Part shown: piece after piece, positions 22,701 through 34,079 of the stretch
Layout: each line of letters opens with the position of its first letter
Position numbering within the stretch: the first letter of the stretch is position 1
Origin: Halichoerus grypus
Taxonomy: Eukaryota; Chordata; Mammalia; Carnivora; Phocidae
Reading direction: 5' to 3'
Length of the DNA stretch: 64,000 nucleotides
Assembly: GCF_964656455.1 (NCBI RefSeq)
Contig: NC_135723.1
Location: 102,439,283-102,503,282 of the forward strand
Notes under the pieces: generated by a model
Seen by the model: the letters and a program-made list of their open reading frames with translations, nothing else
Databases searched by the model: none
Told to the model about the DNA's origin: nothing
Made by a program: the position numbers and the translations under genes

Positions 22701-24536
22701 TTAAATAACTACTCAATATCCTCTTTGCGGGGAGGGAAATAAATTTACTCCAGACCTGTTTTTTTCTTTTCCTTTCATTACTTTAAATTCAGTGATGAGG
22801 AAAATTTTGTGACATCTTTTGGTTATAGAAGCCAATTTTCTTTGATTAATAGGACTACATTTTAGAACTCAGAAGAGAGCATGTCCCAGACTTTGTAGGA
22901 CACGTACATCCTGAGCTGAGAGTACAGAGGTGGACAAAACCGGTCAGAATTCCCTTTACTTTGTGGCTTCCCCTAAGGATGGGAAAGGGGGTCCATTCAA
23001 GAGGTGGAAGGTCTGAAAATCCATCTGGGTCCATAGCTCTTAGCATTGGTTGGATGCTACAATCCTTGGGGAGGTTTCGACAAATCCAAGGGCATCAGGC
23101 AGTCCCTTGGGCAGGTGGAGTTGAGGATGGTTGTTTGAAGACAGGGGTTCTCAACCTTGCTGCACATTTACATCACCAGAGGAACTCTAGTAACTACTGA
23201 AGGGTATTTTGGGCTTTCCACACCCCCATGCACACGTACACACATGCTCACAGGATCATCTGATGTGCGTTGCAACTTGAGTGTTCATACGTTTAATGGT
23301 TTGGTGTGGCCAAAAGGGAGAGCCACTGGACTAGATAAGAAGTTTGAAAATAAAGAATGTCATCAACACCTAAGGAATAAATGCTACCATTTATAAGAAG
23401 CCATTTTGGTTCATGGAAAGGCACAATCAAGTCTGGTTTCTTGGGTCGTGGAGGAAGCCAAATGAATGGGAAGATAGGTGCAGACCCTAGAATGCGAAGA
23501 CGGGGAGGGAGAAGAAAAGAGTAGTCAGTCACCAGGGGAAAAGCTGAGGGAACACACTTTGTCTTTGTTTTGCATCTCTCATCTGGGGACAGGGGGAAAA
23601 CAAGAATGCTGGAAGAAACTCCCTTTTCTTTCACACACAGAGATAACAGTCCTTTTCACTGCGAGATACTCTATGATTTGTCTGTGATCCACTTGGGAGA
23701 TGGATTTCAAACCAAATAGAGCAAGTAGAACAAGAAGAGTAAAAGAGAGAAAATAGCTCCTGGACTAGCAGGTGGAATTCTAGAATTTTCCATGAGCTCT
23801 CTAAGTGGCATCTGCAGGCAGCTCCCTGGACCTCTCTGTCTTCCAGTGTAAGATCAGGGAATTTGAAGAGATTGATTATTCCTCAAGTCCCTTTCTACTC
23901 TCTCTCCCCAGCCAGGGTAGCCTTGTGTCCGCCACACTGACCTGAGGACGTGCTTGAGAACTAACCGTCCACGCCAGAACAGATACTTTGTTGGCATTGT
24001 AATCTCTTCAGCCCTGACTTTTCTGGCGTCTTCCAGCTCAGCTCACCCCGTCACTCTTGCAGTGTGTCGCTGTTTATAAACAAAGAAAATAGATGGCATA
24101 GATTTATACCGATAAGTCACAAAACCCAGAGCAGTAATCCGCAAGCCTTGCTCACTCAGGCAGAACTGCGTGTGTGTGTGCATGCGCGTGCCCCGCACGC
24201 CTCTCTGATGTAAAGTGCTCGCAGCACCCTAAGGCAGAGCTGCGGATGGGTTGGGTGAAGTCCACCGTGGGCACAGTCACTTTGACTGCTGGACTTCCTC
24301 AGCTATTGAGAGAGCATAACCACCCCGTAATAGAACAGTGGTGCCAGGGATGTTCTGGTTTCCAGTTTGGTGTTATTCATCCGTGAAAATAGAAACAGAA
24401 TTGCTGATGAGCCAGGCCGGCCACCAGACCTGGTTGGCAGGGCACCAGCGGGGGTGGGTTGGGATCGGGTCTTGCCGCGGAAGAAAAACTGATCACATTT
24501 TCTTCATGATCATGGCATTTGAAAAGTAATATTTTC
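22701..24536 (+). other. Intronic sequence, nothing recognised
   Basis: No exon-like feature. A short alternating GT/GC stretch occurs at 24168-24192. The 24521-24536 end is the left target duplication of the next L1 copy. Confidence 0.5.
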
Positions 24537-24755
24537 ACAGAGGGGGAGGCAAGCCAGAATAGATTCTTAACTCTAGGGAACAAACTGAGAGTTGCTGGAG
24601 GGGGGATGGGGTAACTGGGGGATGGGCATTAAGGAGGGCACGTGATGTGATGAGCACTGGGTGTTACGTGCATGAATCGCTAAATTCTACCCCTGAAACT
24701 AAGAATACACTATATGTTAGCTAAATTGAATTTAAATAAAAAGTTTAAAATAAAA
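24537..24755 (+). mobile_element. 5'-truncated L1 3' end with target-site duplication
   Basis: About 200 bases of carnivoran L1 3'UTR on the plus strand, including GATGTGATGAGCACTGGGTG and TTGAATTTAAATAAAAAG, ending in an A-rich tail. The duplication GAAAAGTAAtATTTTC at 24521-24536 recurs as GAAAAGTAAgATTTTC at 24756-24771, one mismatch in 16. Confidence 0.95.
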
Positions 24756-24771
24756 GAAAAGTAAGATTTTC

Positions 24772-26724
24772 CTTTCTGTCCCTTTTTGTCCAGTCTACTA
24801 GACTGATGCCCCTCATTTTATGATTTTGGTTATGTAACAACATGTAGTAAAACCTCTACTAATGGGAACCCAACTATGAACTTGGATCAATGAGACCAAC
24901 AATTGCTTATGATTATGACTTGAAGCTAACATGGATTTTTTAGGGTCCATCCTTGACTCTGGGCACATTCAGCTCAATTTTCTGTACCTTCTTATTCAGT
25001 ATTTTTGGGAAATGAGAATTAGTGAACTTCAAGCCCAAAATCTCTCATTTTTACAAAAAGGATTCAGTTATAGACTAGATTCTCCATGCTCAGGCATGCA
25101 CACACACAAAGAACACATTTTATAAAAACTGTAATTATTTATAACAGAAAACCAAAGATTTCTCTGGTTAAATACTAGTTTCCCAGAAATTTCTGTTTAT
25201 TAGACCAAATCACATCCTGAGCAAACTTTTTATAAAAGGATTTTTTTTTTTTTTTGCTTTTCTTCTTTCTAGGACTCTAAATTGTACATGTTTTTAAAAT
25301 CCTACCCTTCGATTTCAAAACTAACTGATAACAGTTTGTAAAGCACCCTTAGAGATTATAAAGTAATTTCACGTACTCTATTTTATTATGTTAGAACAAC
25401 CCATTGTGCTAGCAGAACAAATATTTCTGTTTCGTGGTTGAAAGACCCAAGACATGGCAAGATTACTCAGCAGGAGGGCTCAGCTGCTGACCGCTCTGGG
25501 CCAGGTTCTTCACTTCTTCAGTACATTTTCCTTCAGAAACCTTCTTCCCCACCATAAATGGAAAGAAACACAGAGCCCGAAAGATTGAAGAGGGTCTGGA
25601 GATCTTCGAGAATACCGTCTCCTCTCAGTCTCTGCTTTGTAGGATTTCCAGCCCTTTCTGCGACACAGCCAGGGACTGGAAACATCTTCTGCCTTTGTTG
25701 ACAGGTCCTAAGTGTTTGAACGGTGTTTCTTATGGTCCCAAGAAACCTGCCTTCATGTGACTTCCTGTGGTCCTAGCACTAAGCCTTCGAACTACATAAA
25801 GTAAGTCAAGCTCTGCCTCACACGACAGCCCAAGCTTTCTGAGAAGTTCATGCAGCTGTCTTGTGGTCCCTCGTGGTGTCTTTTCCAGGAAAAATATCTC
25901 TGTTTCCTTCAATTCTCTTAAAAGCTTGATCAGAGACCTTCTTTTTATCCAGCCGTTGCTGTTTTTTTCAATTTCTCAGCTTCCACACGTTTTTTCCTAT
26001 TTTATTGTTATTTGTCTTCTCCTGTGTAAGTAAGGATGCCGTAAGCAGAGGTTAGAGATTAACTTGCAGAGCTATGAGTAAATCCGGGGTATAGTCAACA
26101 CATGCAGACTTTTCAGAGTGAAGTGTGATCTTTTATGAAAGTCTCCAGAGAGGGAAGGCTGAGGCGTACTGATGGAAAGCCAGCACGCTCATGACTGGCT
26201 CAGATTTGCTGACAGAAAAGATGGGAGCATTTCTTGCAAAACTTTACGACAACAGTGAGCCTTTCGTGAAGCAAGTATTGCGTCTGTCTAGCTGCTAGAA
26301 GATGTCATCTTCTACGGTCTCTCTCTTTCTGGAGTAGTTCAACCTAGAAGCAAGAAACTCCAACTACTTATAATTAACCTTCTTGATCCCTTGAGAAAAA
26401 TAGGACAGCCTGACAAAAGGTTACGTGTCCTAGGACCTTCTTGTGCAGGAGGGAAATGGAACCTGTCCGTTCCCAGCAACATCAGGAAATGAAAGCCACC
26501 TACTCTTCTGATCGCCACCTAAGCCACAGGGCAGCCGGCCTCCAGCCACCTGCAGAAACAGCGGCTTTCCTAAGAGCTCGAGAGGAGAGGAGAGCGGCCG
26601 GGTCGTTGCTGCAGCCTCAGCCCAGTAGGAATCTCCACCCGTGGAGTGGCACTTCTCCGGGCCAGGGAAATTTTATAAAAATCCACCGAGCTCCTCAGCT
26701 GTATTAGCATAACCAGGGGCAGGC
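24772..26724 (+). other. Intronic sequence, nothing firmly recognised
   Basis: A T-run lies at 25242-25255. A region near 25350-25500 is weakly reminiscent of MIR/L2 sequence but too diverged to call. Confidence 0.45.
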
Positions 26725-27330
26725 AAATTAAAATCACAATGAGAAAACACTCCATGAAAAGTCTAACATTTTTTAGAGATTTGTAACACTAGATTTTGGC
26801 AAAGATGTGAAACAGTGAGAACCCTATGCACAGGTCGGGGGGTGGGGGGGCGGGTTAAAGTGTAGCTGCTAACACTGATGATGTACCTGCCCTGTGGCCC
26901 TGGGGTCGCACCGCTGGGTGTATGCCCACAAGAAATCTTGCAGATGTGCACCGAGAGATATGTACTAGAATGTCTAGGGCTTCTGACTGAAGGGCGGTCA
27001 AGTCCCCATCAACAGTAGGACGCATGACGACGTCAGTGTGTTTATACAGTGAGGTACCAGACAGTGGCAGAGAGGAGGGACACCATGCGCAAAAACACAG
27101 GGACTTTCTCAAACACACCGCCGAAGCGAATACGAGAAACCAGGCCTGAAGACATTCACATGACCGTGGTTTACACCAGGTCCAGCACAGGTAAAGCTAG
27201 GATGTCATGCTGAGGGAAACCGATGTAGGGTCCCTGCTGGATGGGATGACATGTTTAGGAAAACTAAGGGAACTCTGACCATACAAATCATGGTACCGTC
27301 ACTGTGGTGGTGGGGGGTGACCCCTCTGAC
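26725..27330 (+). mobile_element. Ancient L1 fragment, ORF2 3' end and 3'UTR
   Basis: Plus-strand counterpart of the end of L1 ORF2: AATTAAAATCACAATGAG near 26727, GGCAAAGATGTGAAACAGTGAG near 26799, CTGGGTGTATGCCCACAAGAAAT near 26914 and GTCCCCATCAACAGTAGGA near 27002. It is heavily diverged and broken, older than the other plus-strand L1 tail at 24.6 kb. Confidence 0.7.
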
Positions 27331-27884
27331 ATACTTTCTGGAGCGTGGGTCTCAGTGTAGTGCCCGGGCCGGCGGGGTCGGCAACAGCACATCCCGTGGG
27401 GGCTGAGCACAGTCCTGGGTCCACCCGCACCTCCCAAACTGGGAGCTTGGAGGCCGGGGCCCTGCATCCGACTGGAGCCGGGGATTCTGGCCCGTGCTTA
27501 CCTTTCATTCGAAACCTGCCAGTTCTCAGGCTGTCTGGGGAAGGGACATTTGTTTTGTTTCTGTTTTTAAATTTCCACTCCATCATGGATCAGTACCTTT
27601 ATAAAATGCAGGAAGAATGAAAAAAATTAAAAAAATAGGAGACAAAATCCAAATCCAAATCTTGTACTACTGGATCAAAGCATGTAAAATTACTCTGTTA
27701 AAATTGCTGTAAACCTTTCTAAATGGCATCCTCTCAATTTCTGTACTTATCGCTGAGAGAACCGGTGGCCAGCTGTTTGCCCACGGGCTCTGGCCCGCAG
27801 ACCGCGCTCAGAGCAGCGACGTAAGCAGGCCTTGGAAGACCTTCCTCACTGCGAGCGCGGCCTGTTGTCTGTCAAAGCCCCTGG

Positions 27885-28310
27885 TGGGGAAATACGATTA
27901 AAAACAAACTCTCCTCCCGACCCAGAAAAGCGCACCGCAGAGTCAGAAGAGAAAGAAATTAGTTTCATTATTGAATAAACATTCGACTGTACTGTGAAGA
28001 CAGAAATCTCGCCTCCCCTGTCAGGTCGGGTTTGCAGCGTGGAGGCTGGGCACGAGTCAGGCCCATCTCTCCTCAGGAAACTGGGAGGTGCGGCTTCTCT
28101 TTCTCAATGATTACTTTTCAGGGATGTGGCTCCTGGGTCTTTGAGGAAGCATTTCTGAGTTGAGAGACTGGCCAGAGGCTTATTGAGCCATTAAAGAGAT
28201 TTACATGCAAACAAGATTTGAAAAGGACAGAATGAAATTCTGAAGGAAAAGGAGAAGAGTGTCTCTTCCCTTGTGTCCCATGGGGAGACTTAATTTGTGT
28301 TTGTCTTCAC
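27885..28310 (+). repeat. Unnamed interspersed repeat, copy 1 (LTR-like)
   Basis: Starts TGGGGAAATACGATTAAAAAC and shares blocks in the same order with 29892-30900: GACCCAGAAAAG / AACCCACAAAAG, AGAAAGAAA, ATTATTGAA / ATTACTTGAA, AATCTCGCC / AACCTCGCC, GAAACTGGGAGGTG / GAACTGGGAGGTG, and TTAATTTGTGTTTGTC / TTAATTTGTATTTGTC. A TG start fits an LTR, but I cannot name the family. Confidence 0.65.
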
Positions 28311-29056
28311 ACCACTGATCACGTCTTATCTTTTCTTCTCGGCCTCATCTATGGCTTCCTTTTTGGGAGCAAGCAGGTCTGTGAGTTATGACCATAGATA
28401 ATTTTCCTTTCTAGTCTCATTCTAAATTTTGACTCATGACTGAATGCCCACATGGGAGGAATCAGGGTTTAAGAGATGGCTTTCGTTTTTGACTTCTGTT
28501 ATTAAAGAAAAATTGGGTATTTTCCCACTTTGTTCTAAAGTTTATTTTTAGCTATGATTACTTTAAAAGATTCATTTTTTTAGACATCTAGGAAATGTTA
28601 ATTACTGCAGATAAGACTATTATAAAGCCTACTACAAAGGCTTTTTTCCCCCTTCTTCTTTAGTACATATAAAGGAGATAATGCTAAAATGCTCTTATGC
28701 AAATTTAAAAAATTTTCCTGTTACATTAACAATGCTAATGACAGTTAATGCATTCCCAAAGCTTCTGTGTGATCCAAAATATTAAAGTGCTTAGAAATGT
28801 TTCAGGACCACCCTGCAAATATATGAGATGTGGAATTTTTCATGGAGATTAGTTCCTTGACAATGGATTCAGTTTGAATATAAGGGATGAAGAAGAACTG
28901 CAGAGCCAGTGTAGTGTATTCTAGGGGTCTCTGCAGACAAAGGCTGAAAACCCTCTTTCCCCCATCACAGTCATGGGGGAGCTACAGAATTGGAGATGAA
29001 TGGTCACTGCAGTAGAGTTAGGATGGGAAATTGTCCTTCATAAAGGAAAGGCGAGG
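28311..29056 (+). other. Intronic sequence, nothing recognised
   Basis: AT-rich, with no exon or named repeat. Confidence 0.5.
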
Positions 29057-29462
29057 AAAGGGCTATCATGGGATGTGAGCAAAGGGCCATCATGGGATAT
29101 GAGGAAAGGGCTATCACGGGGTGTGAAGAAAGGGTTATCATGGGATATGAGGAAAGAGCTATCACAGGGTGTGAAGAAAGGGTTATCATGGGATATGAGG
29201 AAAGGGCTATCACGGGGTGTGAAGAAAGGGTTATCATGGGGTATGAGGAAAGGGCTATCACGGGATGTGAGCAAAGGGCCATCACGGGGTGTGAAGAAAG
29301 GGTTATCATGGGATATGAGGAAAGGGCTATCATGGGGTGTGAGGAAAGGGCTATCTCAGGAAGGTGAGGAAAGGGCTATCATGGGGTGTGAGGAAAAGGC
29401 TACCACAGGAAGGTAAGGAAAGGGCTATCACAGGATGTGAGGAAGGGCTATCACAAGGATGG
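29057..29462 (+). repeat. 24-bp minisatellite, about 17 units
   Basis: Units such as AAAGGGCTATCATGGGATGT plus GAGG are repeated about 17 times with substitutions; the last few units include 25-base and 23-base variants. Adjacent units alternate between a CTATCACGGGGTGTGAAG form and a TTATCATGGGATATGAGG form, giving a 48-base higher-order period. Since 24 is divisible by three, several frames on both strands stay open. The resulting repeat peptides (up to 138 codons) are not evidence of a gene. Confidence 0.97.
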
Positions 29463-29891
29463 GTCAGGGGATGATAATGAAGAACCATCCTCTTGATGAG
29501 ATCATGCTACACTTGTGCCAGGACCAGCTGGAATGACCCCAGGAATGGCATTGTTCAGCTAGGTTATGCTCTTAGACCAGTCAACAGAAGACACACCCCT
29601 GTGTTTTGGTCCTGACCTAGGAATTCTCCTGCAGTGCTTTGAAGAGCAAAGATTCAGACTGTTTGCAGATAGCTTTCCTGAGGTTTGTTCAGGTCGCCAC
29701 AGGGTCTTGGCCCAAGTGCCTCTTACTGTAGAAGCTTTTCTGACGACGTCAACCTCTAGGTCTTCCCTCCTGTCTGCCTTGAGTGCCTCAACAATACACA
29801 CAAACAAGGAGAGGCATGTGGAACTTCTACAGGGTAGTCCTAGCAAGGATGCCATTCTGGTGACTTCTGGAAGTTCCCACGTGGGATGTGT
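29463..29891 (+). other. Intronic sequence, nothing recognised
   Basis: No exon or named repeat. A 112-codon ORF at 29566-29904 and its antisense shadow are without recognisable domains. Confidence 0.45.
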
Positions 29892-30900
29892 TGGGGAAAT
29901 ATAATCAAAAACAGATTCTCCCAACCCACAAAAGTAGTAGAGAAAGAAACCACTTTTATTACTTGAACGAAGCATTAGACCAGAGTGTGATGCATATCAC
30001 AGGCCATCTAAGAAAATGCAAAGGAGAAACCTCGCCGCCCTCACAGCCCAGCGGAGACTCCCCGTGTCACGGGTTTCCTGATAAAAGGTAACCAGTCCTC
30101 AAGTCAGAGGCCTTCACGGCACCACGTGTCACACGCGGTTCATGCTGACCTCCCCTGGTCACCGGGGTGACCGTTTGTCAGCTTGCTGGCCGTATCTCGA
30201 GGAAAATAGCCTCCTGTCTGAGCAGGAGGTAGCTCGCACAAGGGAGGGAGCCTTCCAGCAATTAGCGTTAGGCGCCTGCCCTCCCGCAGGAACTGGGAGG
30301 TGGGGAGTGCTCTCCCTTGATGTTTGCGTTTCTAAAGGTTGGCACCCAGGTTCTTTGGGAAGAGGGTCCTGGGTCATTAAGCAACAAAAGGCCTGTCTAG
30401 TCCTCAAAAGGATACATTTCAGAGAGATGAAAAAGCGCTTTCAAGGACACATTTTCTCAGGTGAATCCTGAAAGAAAAAGGAGAGGAGGCAAGGCTTTCC
30501 CTTAGAGTTGACCCTCCAACACCGTGGGTTTGAGCTGCACGGCCCACTTACGGGCAGAGTTTTTTCTCTAAATATAGTGCAGTACTGTAGATGGATTTTC
30601 TCTTCCTTATGACTTTCTTTATAACCTTTCTCTCGCTTTCTTTATCGTAAGAATACAATATACAATACACATAACGAACAAAGTACGTGTTGATCTAACT
30701 GTTCCTGTTCTCAGTAAGGCTCCTGGTCAGCAGTAGGCTGTTAGGAGTTAGGTCTTCGGAGAGTCAAAACTTCTACACGGAGTTCCGGCTGCACGGGGCA
30801 TCAGGCCAGGGCCCCTCACCCCTGTTGTTCAAGGGTCAACTGTCTTTTCAACTGGGAGAAACGAGCCTCTTATTTTTAATTTGTATTTGTCCCTTAAAGC
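29892..30900 (+). repeat. Unnamed interspersed repeat, copy 2, split by a DNA transposon
   Basis: Starts TTGGGGAAATATAATCAAAAAC, in the same orientation as the copy at 27885. It is interrupted by the MER8-type element at 30505-30842, after which the shared TTTAATTTGTATTTGTC block resumes near 30876. Copies 1 and 2 start about 2.0 kb apart. Confidence 0.6.
30505..30842 (+). mobile_element. Tigger/MER8-type DNA transposon, copy 2
   Basis: Terminal inverted repeats: GAGTTGACCCTCCAACACCG at 30505 and TTGTTCAAGGGTCAACTG ending at 30842. TA precedes the left end; the right flank is TC. Internal text matches copy 1: TCTCTTCCTTATGA.TTTCTT, TAAGAATACAATA / TAAGCATACAGTA, and GGCTCCTGGTCA.CAGTAGGCT. 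It is inserted inside the unnamed repeat and has no transposase ORF. Confidence 0.8.
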
Positions 30901-31289
30901 CAGAACCTTGAAATGAGTAACTCGTACAGCAGCCTGCAAAGCGGCAGAAACTCGCCGAGAGGGACTGGAACCTGTCCCAGGCTCACGGAGGCTGAGCGCT
31001 TGAGACGTCAACACGATTTAGGCAAAACTGAGGATCAGGAGACTGCCAAGGACACCAGTGCTGGACGGAACCATTGTTTCTTCCAAGAATTTAAGAGCAA
31101 GAGGCGCACTCAGCGGAATAACCCGCCCGAGGTCTGGAGGCACTGGGGTCCCGCACCGAGTGGGAGGGAGAGGCACAGGCTGGCTGGGGGCTGGGGGCAA
31201 GGAAGTGATTGGGCCCAGCACCCTGTCATTCCGCCAGCATTACTTCCAAGAGCTTAGCACGCGGCAAGCAATCAGGTAGGCACTCTGCA

Positions 31290-31440
31290 TGCTGCATCTC
31301 ACTGAATTCCCATCCCAGCCCGGGATGGAGGCGATATTACTTCCACTGATCAAATGAGGCTCAAAGAAGTTCAAGCGGAAGGCTGCCCGGTCACCGGGGT
31401 AGGAGGGGGAAAGCCAGTTAGCATCCAGCTCAGATGTGTG
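31290..31440 (+). mobile_element. Possible MIR/L2-type ancient repeat
   Basis: ATCAAATGAGGCTCAAAGAA followed by a GGTCACCGGGGTAGG region is like the 'aaatgaggctcagag...ggtcacacagctag' core of old mammalian repeats, but divergence is high. Confidence 0.35.
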
Positions 31441-33310
31441 CAGCTACCTGTCATCTGAAGAGAAAGGGTTGAGCTTCAGGCTTCCCAGGTAAAGGGGACA
31501 CTTCTCAATATATATAAAAATATATATAAAAAAGGAATCATTCAATGAAATATTAATGCCGGTCTGAGGCCACATGAAAGGCATTTGGAAGCTTACCTAA
31601 TAATTCAGTTCTGTTGGCTGTAATCCGACCTTTACTTTTCACTTGATTGTCTCAGCCTCTCACCGCATCGTTTGGTTATTTATTCGTTCAGGTAGGTTCC
31701 ATAGTTAAGGGTTTGTGTTACTGTTGTGGCGTCCAGTACTTTAAAGTCTCCCCAGCTGTGCCCCCGCGACTTCCGTGGGAGAGAACTTTGGTTAGCAGGG
31801 CTTTCTGCCCTTTTCAGAAGTTGTCCAGGGCTGTATCTGGATTCCCTGTGTTCCGGACTGCCTGTGTGAAGAAGCAGAGGGGCAAATATTTTGCTAAGCA
31901 GAGAACCACATCGAGGTTATTCTTGGACCCTGGTTCTTCTCCAGCTTTTTTCAGTTCCTTACTCTTGGGGTAGTTTGTGTGTTCCTGGTGTCTTCCTGAG
32001 TGGAGACCTGGACCGGGGGGGGGGGGGCATGGACCTCAACTCCAGGGGCAGTGATTTCATTACAAGGCTTGGTGGGTGTAGCAGTCAGACTGGGTGGGCG
32101 GCGGGGGGGCGATGAGAGTGATGGTGAGGTTTTGACTCTCACTCACCCTCATCATTGCTTCAATGACCGAGGGAATAAGGGGCATATGCTCACAATCCAT
32201 CCAGTGTCTCCTCTGCAGGCGCTGTGGCCCACAGGGGGATCCCTTGGTGAACAAAATACAATCCTGCCTTTCCCTCTTGGGGTTTCCGTTCCAGTGGCAA
32301 AAAGGGTGTACAACTGATTATGTAATGAATTATTTAATTACGAGTCTGATACATTCTGCAAAAAAAAAGTAGATTGAGATTGTCAGTATTACAGCATAGA
32401 CATCCAACATTGGATGATGACACAAATAAGAGGTTTTGAAGCTAATATCTACGATACTAGTTATGATACATGAAAAAGATGATTCTCCTAAATTGTTGAT
32501 CTGAGGCAAAATGAAAATGTCACAATTAAGAATACTTCTTAAAGGGGATTAAATCACTGTGTATTGGCAGTTTGCTTTGACAGGAAGGAGTTTACAGAGC
32601 GAGACATTTAAATGAGATTTAAGTGGAGCTTGGGTATGTGTTGTCTGTGAGTCTTGGGAGAGCGGTGTAAGACCCTTCCCTGGAGAGAGGCACCAGGACT
32701 CGCTGGACTCCCATGTACAGCTGTGCCCACGAGGGCTCAGGAATCAAGGAGAACAGGAACGGCCGAGAGGGGCAACGGGGGAGCAGGATCAGCTCCGGAA
32801 AGTGGAGACTGACTGGTGATTTGGTCCTGGGACCAGATACTGAAGAGCTTAGAAAAGCTAAGAATAGTGAAAGAATAGAAAGAAAAGCAATAGCGAAGCT
32901 TGGGTGGCAGAACTTCATTCATAAAATTGGTAACAAACTAAGAAGATGAAAAGAAGGGTAATACATGCATTTTTGTGTATAAGTGGGATGTATTTTAGGA
33001 GCACTAAAGGGCACTCAAACCTAACCTGTATTAAGAAATCTGTATCAAGGTAGAAGAAAAATATTGTAGGCTTTTCTTTGATTAGTATCAAATCTCATTA
33101 GCTATGAGAAAAGCTAATATTTAAGAACCCAGCATTCTGATGCCTTCTGTGTTGATCAGATCACAGCCAGAACTTTAGTTCTGGGTTCTCATGTAAAGAG
33201 GGACAGACAAACAGGCACACATCCAGAAGAGAGGCATCCCAGTCATGAAACACAAGAAATTGTGTTGGCAAAGAAAATTTGAAAATAAATGATGTTTAAC
33301 CTAGGTGTGG
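31441..33310 (+). other. Intronic sequence, nothing firmly recognised
   Basis: Contains a TA-rich patch at 31508-31532 and the G-run at 32015-32027. A plus-strand ORF of 78 codons at 32713-32949 shows no domain. Confidence 0.45.
32015..32027 (+). repeat. Poly-G run of 13
   Basis: Thirteen uninterrupted Gs; the length may be affected by sequencing error. Confidence 0.9.
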
Positions 33311-33755
33311 TGGTTAATTCTGTGTTTCTGCTTGACTGGGCTATGATACCCAGATATTTGGTCAAATGTTATTCTGGTTGTTTCTGTGAGGGTTGTTTTG
33401 AATGACTAATGTCATTAAATCCAGATTTAAATTAGTGGGCTTTCAGTAAAGCAGATTACAATTTATAATGTGGGTGGGCCTTGTCTAATCAGTTGAAGAC
33501 CTGGCTAGAACAGAAGAGTCATCACCCTTGAGCAAGAGGAACTTTGCTGCAGATGACTTTCAGACTTGAATTGCAACATTGGCTCATTCCTGGGTCTTTA
33601 TATATACATCTGTATCTATAGGTATAGAGGTATATATGTAAAGATATTTATAGACACAAAGATATATATCTATATAGATGTATATCTAAAGATATATATA
33701 TATATATATATATATAGTATTTGTTCTGTTTCTCCAGAAACCCCTGACTAATGCA
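33311..33755 (+). mobile_element. LTR-like interspersed repeat, copy 2 (family not named)
   Basis: Same family as 12535-12997: TGGTTAATTCTGTG start, CCCAGATATTTGGTCAAA, GTGGGTGGGCCTTGTCTAATC, and the end TTCTGTTTCTCCAGAAACCC...CTAATGCA. Its AT-rich interior has expanded into the microsatellite at 33599-33718. TG...CA ends suggest an LTR. Confidence 0.75.
33599..33718 (+). repeat. (TA)n-rich microsatellite
   Basis: Interrupted TATA/GATA/TATC units ending in about 14 perfect TA units (33689-33716). It lies where copy 1 of the host repeat has only a short TATATACATGTACACA stretch, so it grew from that seed. Confidence 0.93.
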
Positions 33756-33854
33756 CTAGGAAAATAGATATGGAGTGGAGGGTAAGGCAGGTGTTCATAA
33801 ATATCTGGAAGGCTTTCATGGAAATAGATTCAGATTTATTTTTGTGTGATTTTT

Positions 33855-34061
33855 TTATTTTTATTTTTTTAAAGATTTTATTTATTTGACAGAGACAGAG
33901 AGGGAGAGGGGGAGAGAGCACAAACAGGGGGAGTGTCAGGCAGGGGAGAAGCAGGCTCCCCTCTGAGCAAGGAGCCCGATGTGGGGCTCGATCCCAGGAC
34001 CCTGGGATTACAGCCTGAGCCAAAGGCAGCCGCTTAACTGACTGAGCCACCCAGGCGCCCC
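33855..34061 (-). mobile_element. SINEC with perfect 18-bp target-site duplication
   Basis: Full SINEC on the minus strand, with its head complement ending ACTGAGCCACCCAGGCGCCC at 34060. TATTTTTGTGTGATTTTT occurs at 33837-33854 and again, identical, at 34062-34079. The perfect duplication suggests a fairly recent insertion. Confidence 0.98.
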
Positions 34062-34079
34062 TATTTTTGTGTGATTTTT

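Noticed and set aside
29000..29416. Repetitive ORFs (138, 109, 99 and 78 codons) as a repeat-protein gene
   Set aside because: They are all products of a 24-bp minisatellite whose unit is divisible by three. Being open on both strands is not selective evidence.
29057..29462. CRISPR-like array
   Set aside because: Units are contiguous with no unique spacers, and the genome is mammalian.
27885..30900. A provirus with two LTRs flanking an internal region
   Set aside because: The two similar repeats are in direct orientation, but nothing between them resembles gag, pol or env, and the interior is a minisatellite and unique sequence.
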